A stretch of DNA of 33,252 bases from positions 1 to 33,252 of the forward strand of contig WIDE01000113.1 of assembly GCA_015039315.1 (NCBI GenBank), read 5' to 3'. Below are positions 23,537 to 33,187 of the stretch, piece by piece (position 1 is the stretch's first letter; each line of letters opens with the position of its first letter). Under the pieces are notes generated by a model that was not told the origin of the DNA, ran no database searches, and saw nothing but the letters and a program-made list of their open reading frames with translations. This DNA comes from Clavulina sp. PMI_390. Lineage: Eukaryota > Basidiomycota > Agaricomycetes > Cantharellales > Hydnaceae. The translations under genes and the position numbers were made by a program.

Positions 23537-24972
23537 ATGCCTTCATCGAATAACTCTAAGTCATCCAAGAGAGGTGACATACCTCCTCATAAAGATGTTC
23601 CGACGCCGCATTACCAATGCCTTGGGTGTCTTAAGGTAGTCAGATTTTTTAGTCGCTGTCTCGCCATCATTTTTACGACCAGCAATACGCAGGATGCAAA
23701 GCAAGCGTCGGAGCTTATGATGTACGTGATTCCACATCCCGCTTCATAAATAATGTGAAGACCACTGACCATCGCACGATTCCACTGGATTTGTAGCTGC
23801 AGTAAATGCAAGTTTGCTGCATACTGTGACAAGGAGTGCCAAGTAGCTGTGAGCATTCCGCAGAGAAGCTCGCGTGTCGTCCAATAATCTAACCATAATG
23901 CCGTACGATACATTCTTGGCAGCATTGGAAACTTCACAAGAAAACTTGCCTTCCTGCCGCTGAACGCCGACGCGTTAACCCAATCCTGGGTAGGTACTGT
24001 CTAGAAGGTACGACTTGAGATCGACCTTCTATGCTATACTCTGGGACCTAATATTGTGGCTTGGCAAAGATCTCCAAATCTTTGTCAATTTCCATAGGAA
24101 CACCCTTGGCGAAGCTGCTCAAAGCGCTTTAGGTTTGTATCCTGGGGCGAAGAAGAAAGACTCAAGTGAGGAGTATGTGTACGGCGTAGGGGTGGAGGAA
24201 CCCGAAACACAATGGGAGCATCCTTCTGAGCGATTCGACTATTGTCACGGTCTTCCAGCTTCTCTTGAAGAGGTTAGTCCCAACTCAAGTTTTCAGCGAC
24301 ATTCTGAAAGCGCTACAACACATTGACAGATCGGAGGCCTCAACTGTGGCGCTACGGCCTCGCTGTTACGACAGACTCAACAGTATTATTCCAAAGTGGT
24401 GGCGAAAGGGCTCTCAGTCTACCTTGTTGCCGTCTTTCTCCCGTTCGTTGCCTTATTTCCTCTTCCGAAATACTATCCTCTCTGATTCGCTGCGTGCTCT
24501 GCACTATCACAGAGGTGCAATTGACATCCGGCCGGTCAGTTTTTCCTAGTTATTGTGACTGTCAAGCTTACGTATCACACTCGACCAGTTTGCAGTAAAC
24601 AGTAGCGTCATGCCGCGCGAAGTCATAGACGCTCCAGCAGATTGGCTCCGTTTCCACCTCCCAAACCCTTTCAAAGGCGTCCCGGAGCATTTGCTGTGTC
24701 GACCTTTCGCCCACATCGTTGATCAAATACTCGAACAAAGCAGTCGTCCAAGTCACTGGACTGAGACATTGTGGGATGAGGATGACGAATCGAGCCCGGG
24801 TTATGAACTGCCTGCCGACCGCGAACCGTTCTACGGTTACGACTCATCTGATGACTACGAGTTATCTGGCGACGAAGATGAATCACTGGGCACTGATAAT
24901 GACTCGTTCAACGACGATGACGGATCGTGGAGCAGCGATGATGAGCCTTCAGGCGAGGGTGATGAACTGTAA
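23537..24972 (+). CDS. MYND zinc-finger protein, copy 2 with acidic tail (about 322 aa; splice-phase conflict near the 3' part)
   Basis: Exons 23537-23635, 23693-23721, 23797-23848, 23923-24007, 24070-24272, 24330-24446 and 24589-24972. The first four exons are 99, 29, 52 and 85 nt, exactly as in copy 1, and the finger is intact (Cys28, Cys31, Cys44, Cys47, Cys53, Cys57, His65, Cys69). The family region follows (LGEAAQSALGLYPGAKKK, YLVAVFLPF). The counterpart of the 22-nt micro-exon is present (24513-24534, GAIDIRP frame), but no donor in the right phase precedes it. Skipping it keeps the reading frame, giving the model used here; inclusion shifts the frame. The last exon ends with a long Asp/Glu/Ser-rich tail (DEDDESSPG, SGDEDES, SSDDEPSGEGDE) absent from copies 1 and 3. 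It may be a functional variant or an early pseudogene. Confidence 0.68.
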
Positions 24973-25028
24973 CGGTCCACAGGACTCACGGCTCCATTTA
25001 ATACATACCCCGCTCAAATTATTCTTGA

Positions 25029-26111
25029 ATGACCACATTGCACATCATCACAGCTACCTCGATGCACTCGATTTTCAAGCCTCTCCAGCAGACTACTGAA
25101 GCACTGCGCACTCACAGGCCTGTTCGATCTCAGGGATGTCAGGTGGATGATGAAGAGAAGCGCCAATGTTATTACTGCCATAGGATACGTCCAGAGTTCG
25201 ACGATTCACAATGCACTCTCGTAAAGATTGACTAATAATGCCGCTTACAGGATGGCAAAATCGTGCAGCTATCTTTGTAAGTTTCTAAGCCCATCGAATC
25301 GCAACACTTTAGCTGTGTAGATGCCACCTTTACCATCTCACGTGGTATATGCTGGTGTTTTTTGTCCCAAACTTGTCTCCGCCCGGTCAGCTTTGTAGTG
25401 CGCGTTAGCCAAATATAAACTCATTAAGTCAATCGCTCACGTTTGGTAGTATTTACTGGAAGGGAATCAGAGCTCTAACTGTGACGAAGAAGTCGAGAAC
25501 CATGAGATGTGGCTAATGGCGCAGATCAATGGGCGTCTATGAGAAAACTATCCTCTTGGCTTAAGTGAACAGATAGGCGCATGCTTGATGGAGGTTAAAT
25601 CACTCTTTTCATCTTCTCAAGATTAGAATGCTTCAAGCATCTTCTTCGTCAGAAACAATAGACTACATCGCTTGCGGTATTGCAGGCTTTCCTATGGTAT
25701 TGGGCACCTCAGTGTCATCAAGGATTTAAGTTTTCTGGTCTCCAATCTATCGAAGCCCCGTATCCATCCCAAGAGATCGGGAAGAGGACATCAGAGCCTA
25801 TTGAGATGGTGTCTAGATCATGATCAGTAGTCTTGCAAGAATATGGCAACAGTCCAATGGAGATCCGCAATTGGCGTTCTGTCCGAGAGGTATCAATTGA
25901 ATTAACTTTTGGTCATACCATTAATATATGCTTTTCAGAGTGGATGGCTTCCGCACGCTCATTAGTCGAAAGAGCACAGGAGTGCCCGATATTGCTATGC
26001 ACAGGTCAAGTCAAGATAATACAGATGGTATGGGCCAATTCACAGGTTTCCGTCTCCAGAGTCTTTTGCCGAGAATCGTTCAGAGGTGACCATTGTGCGA
26101 GGATTAGTTGA
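25029..26111 (+). pseudogene. Decayed MYND-finger gene copy
   Basis: Lies between MYND copies 2 and 3, where a tandem member would be expected. At 25158-25187 a frame reads EEKRQCYYCHR, the first C-x2-C pair. At 25251-25276 a GATGGC segment bounded by CTTACAG and GTAAGT is 26 nt, matching exon 2 of copy 3. The next segment, after CACTTTAG near 25312, begins TGT but has five instead of six nucleotides before TGC, so the second zinc knuckle is frameshifted. Near 25939 an AGTGGATGG segment after CTTTTCAG reads EWMASARSLVERAQECP, loosely like the start of exon 5. No full open model can be joined. It is a relic rather than a working gene, or less likely a very diverged paralogue. Confidence 0.4.
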
Positions 26112-26218
26112 ACGCTCGAGCTCGATCCCTCATTGCCTCGTTGGAAGGAATACGACCGTGAGAAATCAAACGTGCCTACTTGTTTGCAATAGCCAATACG
26201 ACCTTGAGTGCAAGACCC

Positions 26219-27511
26219 ATGCCTTCCAAGAAGAAAAAATCCTCCCGGAAGGGTCAAGCGACCTCTGAACCTGAAGAAATGGTGCCTATAGTGATTTCAG
26301 CCGAAGAAGCTGGCAATCTCGGGCAGATGATGGTGAACGCAGCCACTGGGGAGAGAAACTACCATTGTCAACAGTGCTCTAAGGTCCGAAACGAACCATC
26401 TGATGATGAAAATTCGCTTTCCAAATCTTCTGAATGGATTTTGAGCTGATACCAATCTCGGCATCGTGGCGCCATGCGTGCGATTGCTGACCTCACTACA
26501 TCAGGTCATGGACGCTTCGCAAGGATATCAGTTCGTATTCCCTGTTGATTGGCCAATCTGCGCTTATTCTCTTTACTCACCAAACGACATCTCCTCTGGT
26601 TAGGTGCTCACGATGTAAACACATGAACTACTGCAGCAAGGAGTGCCAAGTTAAGGTGCGCTACGGTATCTGCAGTCAGAAAATATAATGACCCTACAAC
26701 GCTCATAGCATTGGTCGTCACATAAATCTAATTGCGTTCCCGCTATAAAACGAGAAGCTATGCAGCCAAATGGCTTCTCCATAGCAGGTATCTATCGTTC
26801 CTACCCGGGAGTCCCAATATGTCGTGCTCATAGCGGGTAATCCTTACCGCCTCTATATCTTTTAGAGCTTCAGGAATGGTGTGCGATACATGACTATGCT
26901 TTAGGCGAGGCCCCAGTCCACGCATTAGGAATCTTCGACGAACCTTTCTCAAAACTTCCTGCCGAGGACTTCTTGTACCTCGTACTCCTCAAATTACGAC
27001 CTAACCATGATGGAGAGAGAGATCCCGCCAAGATGTTCCAGTTTGTTGCGTCCAACCCGCTTCCAATAGATATGGTGGAGTCCATTTCCCCCTAAGAATC
27101 AGTCTCCGTGCCTCTGACGAAACCAAACCTCATGATTGTTAGCTTCCCCGAATCTCGTCCGCATTTGACCCTGCGCAAGCGAGAGCAGCTAGGAAACAGG
27201 TATCAGAGAAGCGCAGCGACCACCTTTCCTATCTTGTGCTTATTGGCTGCGAGTACGTGGGGGTCAGTTCAAGTGCCGAGGAAGCTCTACTCACCGAATT
27301 GCGTCACTCGTTTGTTCAGTGGCGTCTTTAACCTCAAACCCGTGGGTACCTCCATACTCTCCTTGTTCTATCCTAACCTTGAGATCAATACAGCCCGCTA
27401 ACCCTTGGTTTTCCCCAGTTCTCGGTCACAGAGAGCCAACGCGTGTTTTATCAGAGCGGTAAGATGGACAATCCCTCGGAGTGGCTCGAGGCCCGACTTT
27501 CTGAGTCCTGA
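26219..27511 (+). CDS. MYND zinc-finger protein, copy 3 (251 aa, 8 exons)
   Basis: Exons 26219-26383, 26505-26530, 26604-26655, 26709-26787, 26866-27074, 27143-27252, 27320-27341 and 27419-27511; phases agree throughout. It begins with a Lys/Ser-rich stretch (MPSKKKKSSRKG) that could be a nuclear signal and has an N-terminus about 22 residues longer than copies 1 and 2. The finger is complete: Cys50, Cys53, Cys65, Cys68, Cys74, Cys78, His86 and Cys90 (CSRCKHMNYCSKEC, HWSSHKSNC). The downstream region is diverged but alignable (LQEWCAIHDYALGEAP, YLVLIGC, a 22-nt micro-exon reading GVFNLKP, then WLEARLSES at the end). Open frames crossing the introns here are read-through shadows. Partner and pathway unknown. 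Confidence 0.78.
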
Positions 27512-27893
27512 AGATCGTCAACTCATGTTCCTATGCTCTCGCTCTCGTACGTTTGTTGACCCCCACCAAGCGCCTTCTACACTGAGTAACTCATTCATGT
27601 TTTGCTCTAGAGGGACTTGCTTTATTTTCGCTGACTCCGTTTCCGCCGCTTGGCTGCTCGATATCCGATGTATGGGATTTGCTTGGCGTGATGAATCCAT
27701 CCGATTCCTTCACGGTGCTTTGTCCAGTCGTCAACTGGCCAATTGAGTATTATGGAGTAGAACGATTCTGTACGATTCCAAGCGGCGGGATTCCATGATC
27801 TCTCCAGTGAACTCTACACGGAGATACCTAATTATGGTAGTTGTGGTTGACTGTGAGATTTGAGGTTGCTGCATGAGATTCAGCATCAAATGG
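27512..27893. other. Convergent 3' spacer
   Basis: 382 bp between the stop of MYND copy 3 (plus) and the stop of the small minus-strand gene. A plus-strand open frame from 27405 to 27746 starts inside copy 3 in another frame and shows no domain, so it is not annotated. Confidence 0.45.
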
Positions 27894-28526
27894 TCACGGT
27901 ACCAGGGAGGGGATAGGAGCTGGGTAGTGAGGGGCTACTTCGGTATCGGTGTGCAAATGATCTCGGTCTTCTTGGGATCGAAAGGAAGGGCGCAGTAAAA
28001 TCCTAAGCTCTGATAGTGCCAATGCCACCTCATTAGCATCCCGCATAGAAAGGGAGGGAAACAGCAGCTTACCTGCATTTGTGCAAAGAGGGCCCTTGAT
28101 TGCAACGCCAACTGTATCATAAATTTTGGCGAGTTCCTGTTGAGGACTAGGCTTCGCTGAGCAGTAGATGATTCATACCTTTAAACACTTCCGCTGGCCA
28201 CCTGGCTCTTCCCTACAGAGCTCGGCTTCCTGTATATCCCTTGGGCCCTTGCTATCTAGGATGTATTTTGCCCCCGGAGCTTCCTATGCCCAACAAGATT
28301 GTAATGAGTCCATTTATCACTTTATTTGACGCAAAGTGCGGCAGATTACACAAGGTGTTCCAGGAATCACGCACGAGGCAGAACGAAGACGAACATCACT
28401 CACAGCGACAAAAGACCTGACACTTTGTTGGGAGGCTTTTTTCGCGTCTTCAGGGGAAAGAGGCTTCTTTGTGACTGGTAAAGAAGGCGCGGGAGTTGAG
28501 AAACCTATGGTTTCGAGGATGCCCAT
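27894..28526 (-). CDS. Small uncharacterised protein (about 135 aa, 4 exons)
   Basis: Proposed exons (minus) 28526-28404, 28283-28179, 28136-28073 and 28009-27894. Donors GTGAGT, GTATGA and GTAAGC and all phases agree from the ATG to a TGA. The protein starts MGILETIGFSTPAP, continues KKPLSPEDAKKASQQS, then a charged middle with ELCREEPGGQRKCLKEL (cysteines nine residues apart). I recognise no family. The last exon is uncertain: in another frame it reads a protein-like LGFYCALPFDPKKTEIIC to a stop at 27935, but I cannot connect that frame to the ATG without meeting a stop. The last intron is 63 nt with no in-frame stop, so retaining it would add 21 residues. Intron 1 (120 nt) is longer than usual here and might hide a small exon. 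Confidence 0.5.
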
Positions 28527-28553
28527 GGCTGGCTAGTCTTTGTTGAGAGCAGT

Positions 28554-28607
28554 TGCGAGTGTAACACTGACGTAATTGATGTCACGCAGTCAGTGTCACA
28601 ACTCGCA
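28554..28607. repeat. Imperfect inverted repeat upstream of the small minus-strand gene
   Basis: Left arm 28554-28571 (TGCGAGTGTAACACTGAC) and right arm 28589-28607, whose reverse complement is TGCGAGTTGTGACACTGAC; they differ by one base insertion and one substitution. The 17-nt centre runs up to TGATGTCACGCA. The element ends 28 nt before the ATG at 28526, so it lies in the promoter or 5' leader. It could form a hairpin in the transcript or bind a dimeric regulator; TGACGTAA next to it resembles a bZIP/CREB half-palindrome. Confidence 0.6.
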
Positions 28608-28926
28608 CCCATCGAAAGGTAAGGCTCTTCATGGTCTTTGTCCTCGATAACCCACCCATTTAATCATAGTATTGAACAGGAAGTGTCACAGTAGCTGCAC
28701 TGCTATTAAAAGGTCATAATTGATTCGAACCACAAAAAAGAAAATTGATAGATGCATGATGAATGTTGAGAACACAATACAGGACTTCCGTCACTTCGCA
28801 TGGCATTATTTTTGACGCACATTGAAAATTGTTGGATTCTCTCTCACGTCTGGTAATGATTGGCGGCTCACAAAATACGGCTATTTGGAACGACAATTGA
28901 GCAATGAGCCTAATAGTGCTTCGTTA
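28608..28926. other. Spacer, AT-rich, no gene seen
   Basis: About 320 bp between the small gene's promoter element and the stop of the first transporter (both minus). Short A runs near 28730-28745 fit a 3' end region; no coding signal. Confidence 0.45.
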
Positions 28927-30961
28927 TCACATCGCCCTTGAAGTCGTCACCCTTTGCCTTACGACGGCAGAGGCGACGCCCATTAGTGCGGTAGCAGCCA
29001 TGGTAGTTCCAACAAAAATTGTGATGCCTGAAGAAGAGATATCGATGTGAGAGTCTCGAAACCCGCACGCCACGCAGTGTTGAATGAAGCAGACTCACCA
29101 GTAAACTCGTAGCCGCCCCATCCTCCTTTCCCAGCCTTCAAAGCAGACGAGCTGAACTTGTTCGGATGAAGCGCAGCAGCAATGAGGGGTCCAATAATTG
29201 CCGCAGCACCCTTCACTATGAAGAAGCAGAACACAACGAGCGCAGACTGAGAGCTCGCCACTGTTGCGCTCGCAGGTGGTTGTATCGCGCTGAATCCTCC
29301 ACTCTATATCACGGAGTATATCATGAGGGGTCAAATATCTGAAAGCTTTGGAAGCGACTCACGATAGAGGCGAATGACACGACGAATACAAACAGAGTGC
29401 TTAAGTTATGCGCAAAGCCCCATAACGCATATGCAAGAATAGATGACATGATCCCCGAAAATATCATCGCTCCAGTGAACGGACGGAGGTCGCAATAGTA
29501 TCCGAAGAGGACTTGTCCAATGCTGCTTGCAAGATTGAACACAGATAGGGCGATGGTGCCTTCAACCGTCGAGAATCCAAGAGCCGTTGCATACGAGGGA
29601 ATATACTATGGTCGTATGTCAGAAAGGCCCAGATGAAGAATAATTACTCGGACATACGAGAGAGACCGAAAAATATGCCAAGCTCTGGAGAAAGATTGTG
29701 ATGGCCTAAACAATAGTCGCTGTCAGGGTTCAAATCTCTCGGCTTTGCGACGCGTAACAACTCACGACGGTCAAGAAAAGTGGCTGTCTTAGGAATTTCA
29801 GGCTGATAGGTGCAGTCTCATGCCTTGGCCTCCCTGCAACACCAGTCGGCGTTAATGGCAGCCTCGGCTTGGAGAACCACACGACGAGTCCTCCGAAAAC
29901 AAGGAGTATGAAGCTCCAAATGCGCAGTGTCCAACGGAAACCAACGCGTTGGAGAAGGGAAATGAGCAGGATAGGTACAATAGAGCCTCCGAAGCCAGCC
30001 CCACCAAAGATGCATGCGCCTGCTAACCCGCGCCTCTGTAAATTTCACATTATGAGTCAGTTAGGGAATATTCGTGCCGTTTTGGCCTAAACTAACCTCG
30101 ACGAACCACTCTGGCAGCTTTGAGGGGCGCGGAGATTCGATTATTGATGGGAATCAATAGGGATATTCTACTCGAAGGTATTACTCACCCAAAGCATGAC
30201 TGGAGCATATGCAAGACCTCCTGTAATACCATACAGCACTCCTTGGAACAATATTAGCTGCCAAACCTAGAGAGGACTCGTTCAATTTGGCGCAGGCACT
30301 GAACAGCTCATCGGAGTCGACTGACCTGAGTCGCAAAACTCGTGGCCACAAGACTGAGGACGCAAAGGATCAATGAGATCCGCATCATCATTTGGAAGTG
30401 TCGCGTCCAGCGTGCAGCGAATATAATGAGAATTCCCTCGCCGTAAAGCATCGCAAGATTGATTGTACCGACTGCATTGATTGCAGCTGGTTGCAGAGAA
30501 ATTTGTTAATAACTCAAACTATAATGCTAAGGATTTGTAGCGCGAACCTTCGGAGGCCCCTTGAAACTCATGTGTGAGATACCAGTCTTGAAAAATACCA
30601 TAGCTTCACCACATGAGGCGCAAAGCTTAGCATCCTGAACATTGACGAATTGAGGATCAATGGCCTACCTCAACGAGAATCCCCAGACCATCACCTCGAT
30701 CCCAAAGGCACAGAATACGAAGAGCCATGCGTGATATCCTCTATCTACGGGATGCAGCTCAGCAGCCTCGTTGCGTCGTTCATCCTCCGTGAGCCGCAGA
30801 ATAGACTCCTCTTCACGAGTGGTGGAAGATGCATTTCCAGACGTGTTCCCCGTTTCAAGAGCTCTCATGTCCTTGAGCTCGAGCTCAACTACATCGTCAA
30901 CCGCTGGTTGGGTAGCGAGAGGCATGGTGCGCTGACTTTCTAGTTCTTCAACGATAGACAT
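28927..30961 (-). CDS. MFS transporter, monocarboxylate (MCT)-like, complete copy (491 aa, 10 exons)
   Basis: Exons (minus) 30961-30669, 30603-30548, 30486-30326, 30266-30189, 30117-30097, 30035-29766, 29705-29658, 29605-29363, 29303-29099 and 29027-28927. An acidic cytoplasmic N-terminus (about 72 residues) precedes DRGYHAWLFVFCAF, matching the [DE]-G-x-x-x-W signature that opens the first membrane helix of the MCT (SLC16-like) family. The second signature is at 200-208 (WFVERRGLAG), followed by a Gly-rich helix. A hydrophilic loop (WFSKPRLPLTP to RPRHE) separates the two six-helix halves, and later segments (YYCDLRPFTGAMIFSG) fit the second half. Likely carries monocarboxylates or similar small acids, or riboflavin as in some fungal relatives; substrate not predictable. 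Exon 5 is a 21-nt micro-exon (LPEWFVE). Confidence 0.9.
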
Positions 30962-31582
30962 CGCGTACGAAGGAGGCAGGATTTCTTGACCTAAAAAGGA
31001 TGAGAAGGGGGAAGAAGGTATGAGAAAGAATCGAGGGGAAGAAAAAACTGATTGGATTTGAGTCAGGTGCCATCCTTGCGAGGTGGAGGCAGGGCAGTCG
31101 TGAACAAGCGATCGGACGTCGGCACCGACAAAGTCACAAGTTTTTTCTCATAGCCTTTCGTACCTCGTCACGAGAACTTAACCATAAATGAGTCAAAGAG
31201 TTAACACGAGCAAAATTACGTTTAATCTAAGCGACCTGAGTCACTGAACTCACTAACGCTTATAAATTAATTTCCAGTTTGTCGCATTGACATAGAGCCT
31301 TCCCTGAGATTGATCACCAATTGTGACATTGAACTCTCGCCAGTAGTACGCATTCATATTTGGTAATCAGAGCATTAGTTGGACGAGCAATATTAATCAC
31401 TGCGAACGGCATTTAGACATTCGACTGAAATCACGCCGCCCTAAAGACATTGAGCAGCGAATCCCCTCAACTCCGACGCATCGGCCCAACATAACGCCCC
31501 CAACGAGAGCCAGTCATGTAGATGGTGGCCTCCGTAGTTATGTGGAGTGCTCCACGCCGGTACAGATGAGGATCCCTCCTAT
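30962..31582. promoter_or_regulatory. Intergenic region between the two transporters (promoter of the complete copy)
   Basis: 621 bp between the start codon of the complete transporter and the stop of the upstream copy, same strand. It holds the promoter of the former and the 3' end of the latter. The notable content is three TGAGTCA sites (listed separately); otherwise no gene and no clear TATA box. Confidence 0.55.
31059..31243. promoter_or_regulatory. Cluster of three TGAGTCA (Gcn4/AP-1-type) sites
   Basis: Exact TGAGTCA heptamers occur at 31059-31065, 31189-31195 and 31237-31243, between 98 and 282 bp upstream of the transporter's ATG at 30961. TGAGTCA/TGACTCA is the classical target of Gcn4-type bZIP regulators, which in fungi respond to amino-acid starvation. 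By chance about 0.08 such sites (both orientations) would be expected in 621 bp. Regulation of the transporter by such a factor is inferred. Confidence 0.5.
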
Positions 31583-33187
31583 CTAGATCGATCGTGAAGT
31601 CACTACTCGCTGCCTCACAATAGCCGAGACGACTCCCATTACTGCCGTGGCAGCCATTGCGGTTCCGACAAAGATAGTGATACCTGAAAAATAAATACGG
31701 ATGTTGCATACCGTGAGATGCAAAACTTCTAAATCACCCACGTTGTAAGTGACGAGCAGCAACAGAACATGACTAACCCGTAAACCCATAACCACCCCAT
31801 CCACCCTTCCCAGCCCTCAACGCAGACGAGCCAACCTTTTTCGGGTGAAGGGCAGCGGCGATGAGGGGACCAATGATGACCGCGGCACCTTTTACTACAA
31901 AAAAGCAGAAAATGACGAGCGCAGACTGAGCACTCGCAACTGTTGCGCTTGCAGGCGGCTGGATTGCGCTAAAGCCGCCGCCCTAAGTTGAAGAGAACAC
32001 TATAAGCCATGTGGAAGATCGGAAAGCGAAGGGAGTTCCTAACGATTGTGGCGAAGAACACGACAAAGACAAAGAGAGCACTGAGATTATGTGCAAAGCC
32101 CCATAATGCATATGCGAGGATGGAAGAAGCAATCCCCGAAAATATCATCGCGCCAGTGAATGGTCGACGATCGCAATAATATCCGTAGATGATCTGACCT
32201 ACGCTGTTCGCTAGGTTGAAGACGGATAGCGCGATTGTGCCCTGAAAGGTTGAATACCCAAGGGCGGTTGAATACGAGGGAATGTACTGAAGATCGCGCG
32301 TCAAACAGACCAGGTAGGAACTGATAGTTGTTGGCACGCACCAAAGAAACCGAAAAGTATGCCGAACTTTGAAGGAAGATTGTGGCGGCCTACGTGAGGG
32401 GCAGTATCAGCCTCAAAGCAGATAAATCACTTCACCGAATGCACAAGCTTACAATAGTCAAAAAGAGCGGCTCTCTCAGGAACTTCAGGGTGATGGGTGC
32501 GGCATCTCTCCTTCGCCGTCCACTGAGACTGGCAGGTGCCACTGGTAATCTCGGTTTAGAGAACCAAACGACGAGGCCACCAAACACAAGGAGCACAACA
32601 CTCCAGATACGGAGCGTCCAGCGGAAACCAAAGCCCTGGAGGAGGGCGACCTGTATGATAGGTACTATGGAGCCGCCGAAGCCGGAGCCCCCGAATATAC
32701 AAGCACCTGCTAGACCACGTCGCTATCAAGCTCCACGTTAAACGAAAGTCAGAGCCTGGCTATACTTGAACCAGCTAGACTAACCTCGACAAACCACTCT
32801 GACAGCTTGATTGATGTTCGAGGGTGGTTATTGATGGGATATATATGTAACACTAATCCTCTAGAATTCACTCACCCACACCATGACAGGAGCGTAGGCC
32901 AAGCCGCCCGCAATCCCATACAGCACTCCTTGAAAAAGTATGAGCTGCCAAACCTAGAGAGAAATATTATCTCCAGTTCTTCGATGCAGGTTACAAACAG
33001 CGCTGGGATAATTATTGTCAATCTACCTGAGTGGCGAAACTAGTAGCCACCAGGCTAAGGGCGCACAGGACCAGCGAAATTCTCATCATCGTCTGGAAGT
33101 GCCTCGCCCAACGCGAGACGAAGATGATTATAATCCCCACACTGTATAGTATTGCAATATTGATCGTCCCGACGGCGTTGATCGCAG
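31583..33187 (-). CDS. MFS transporter, monocarboxylate (MCT)-like, second copy, 5' part outside the window
   Basis: Eight exons are visible (minus): 33187-33027, 32953-32876, 32805-32785, 32722-32453, 32389-32342, 32286-32044, 31982-31778 and 31683-31583. Their lengths (161, 78, 21, 270, 48, 243, 205, 101 nt) equal exons 3-10 of the neighbouring copy, so the missing part is exons 1 and 2, and 33188-33252 is intron. The signature WFVERRGLAG is kept across the same 21-nt micro-exon (LSEWFVE). In exon 8, 67 of 81 residues are identical to the other copy; changes cluster in membrane segments and one loop (YYCDRRPFTG versus YYCDLRPFTG). It ends TSRSI. No frameshift seen, so probably functional, possibly with shifted substrate range. 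Confidence 0.9.

Noticed and set aside
27405..27746. Plus-strand open frame across the last exon of MYND copy 3
   Set aside because: It uses a different frame from the conserved last exon and has no recognisable motif; a shadow frame.
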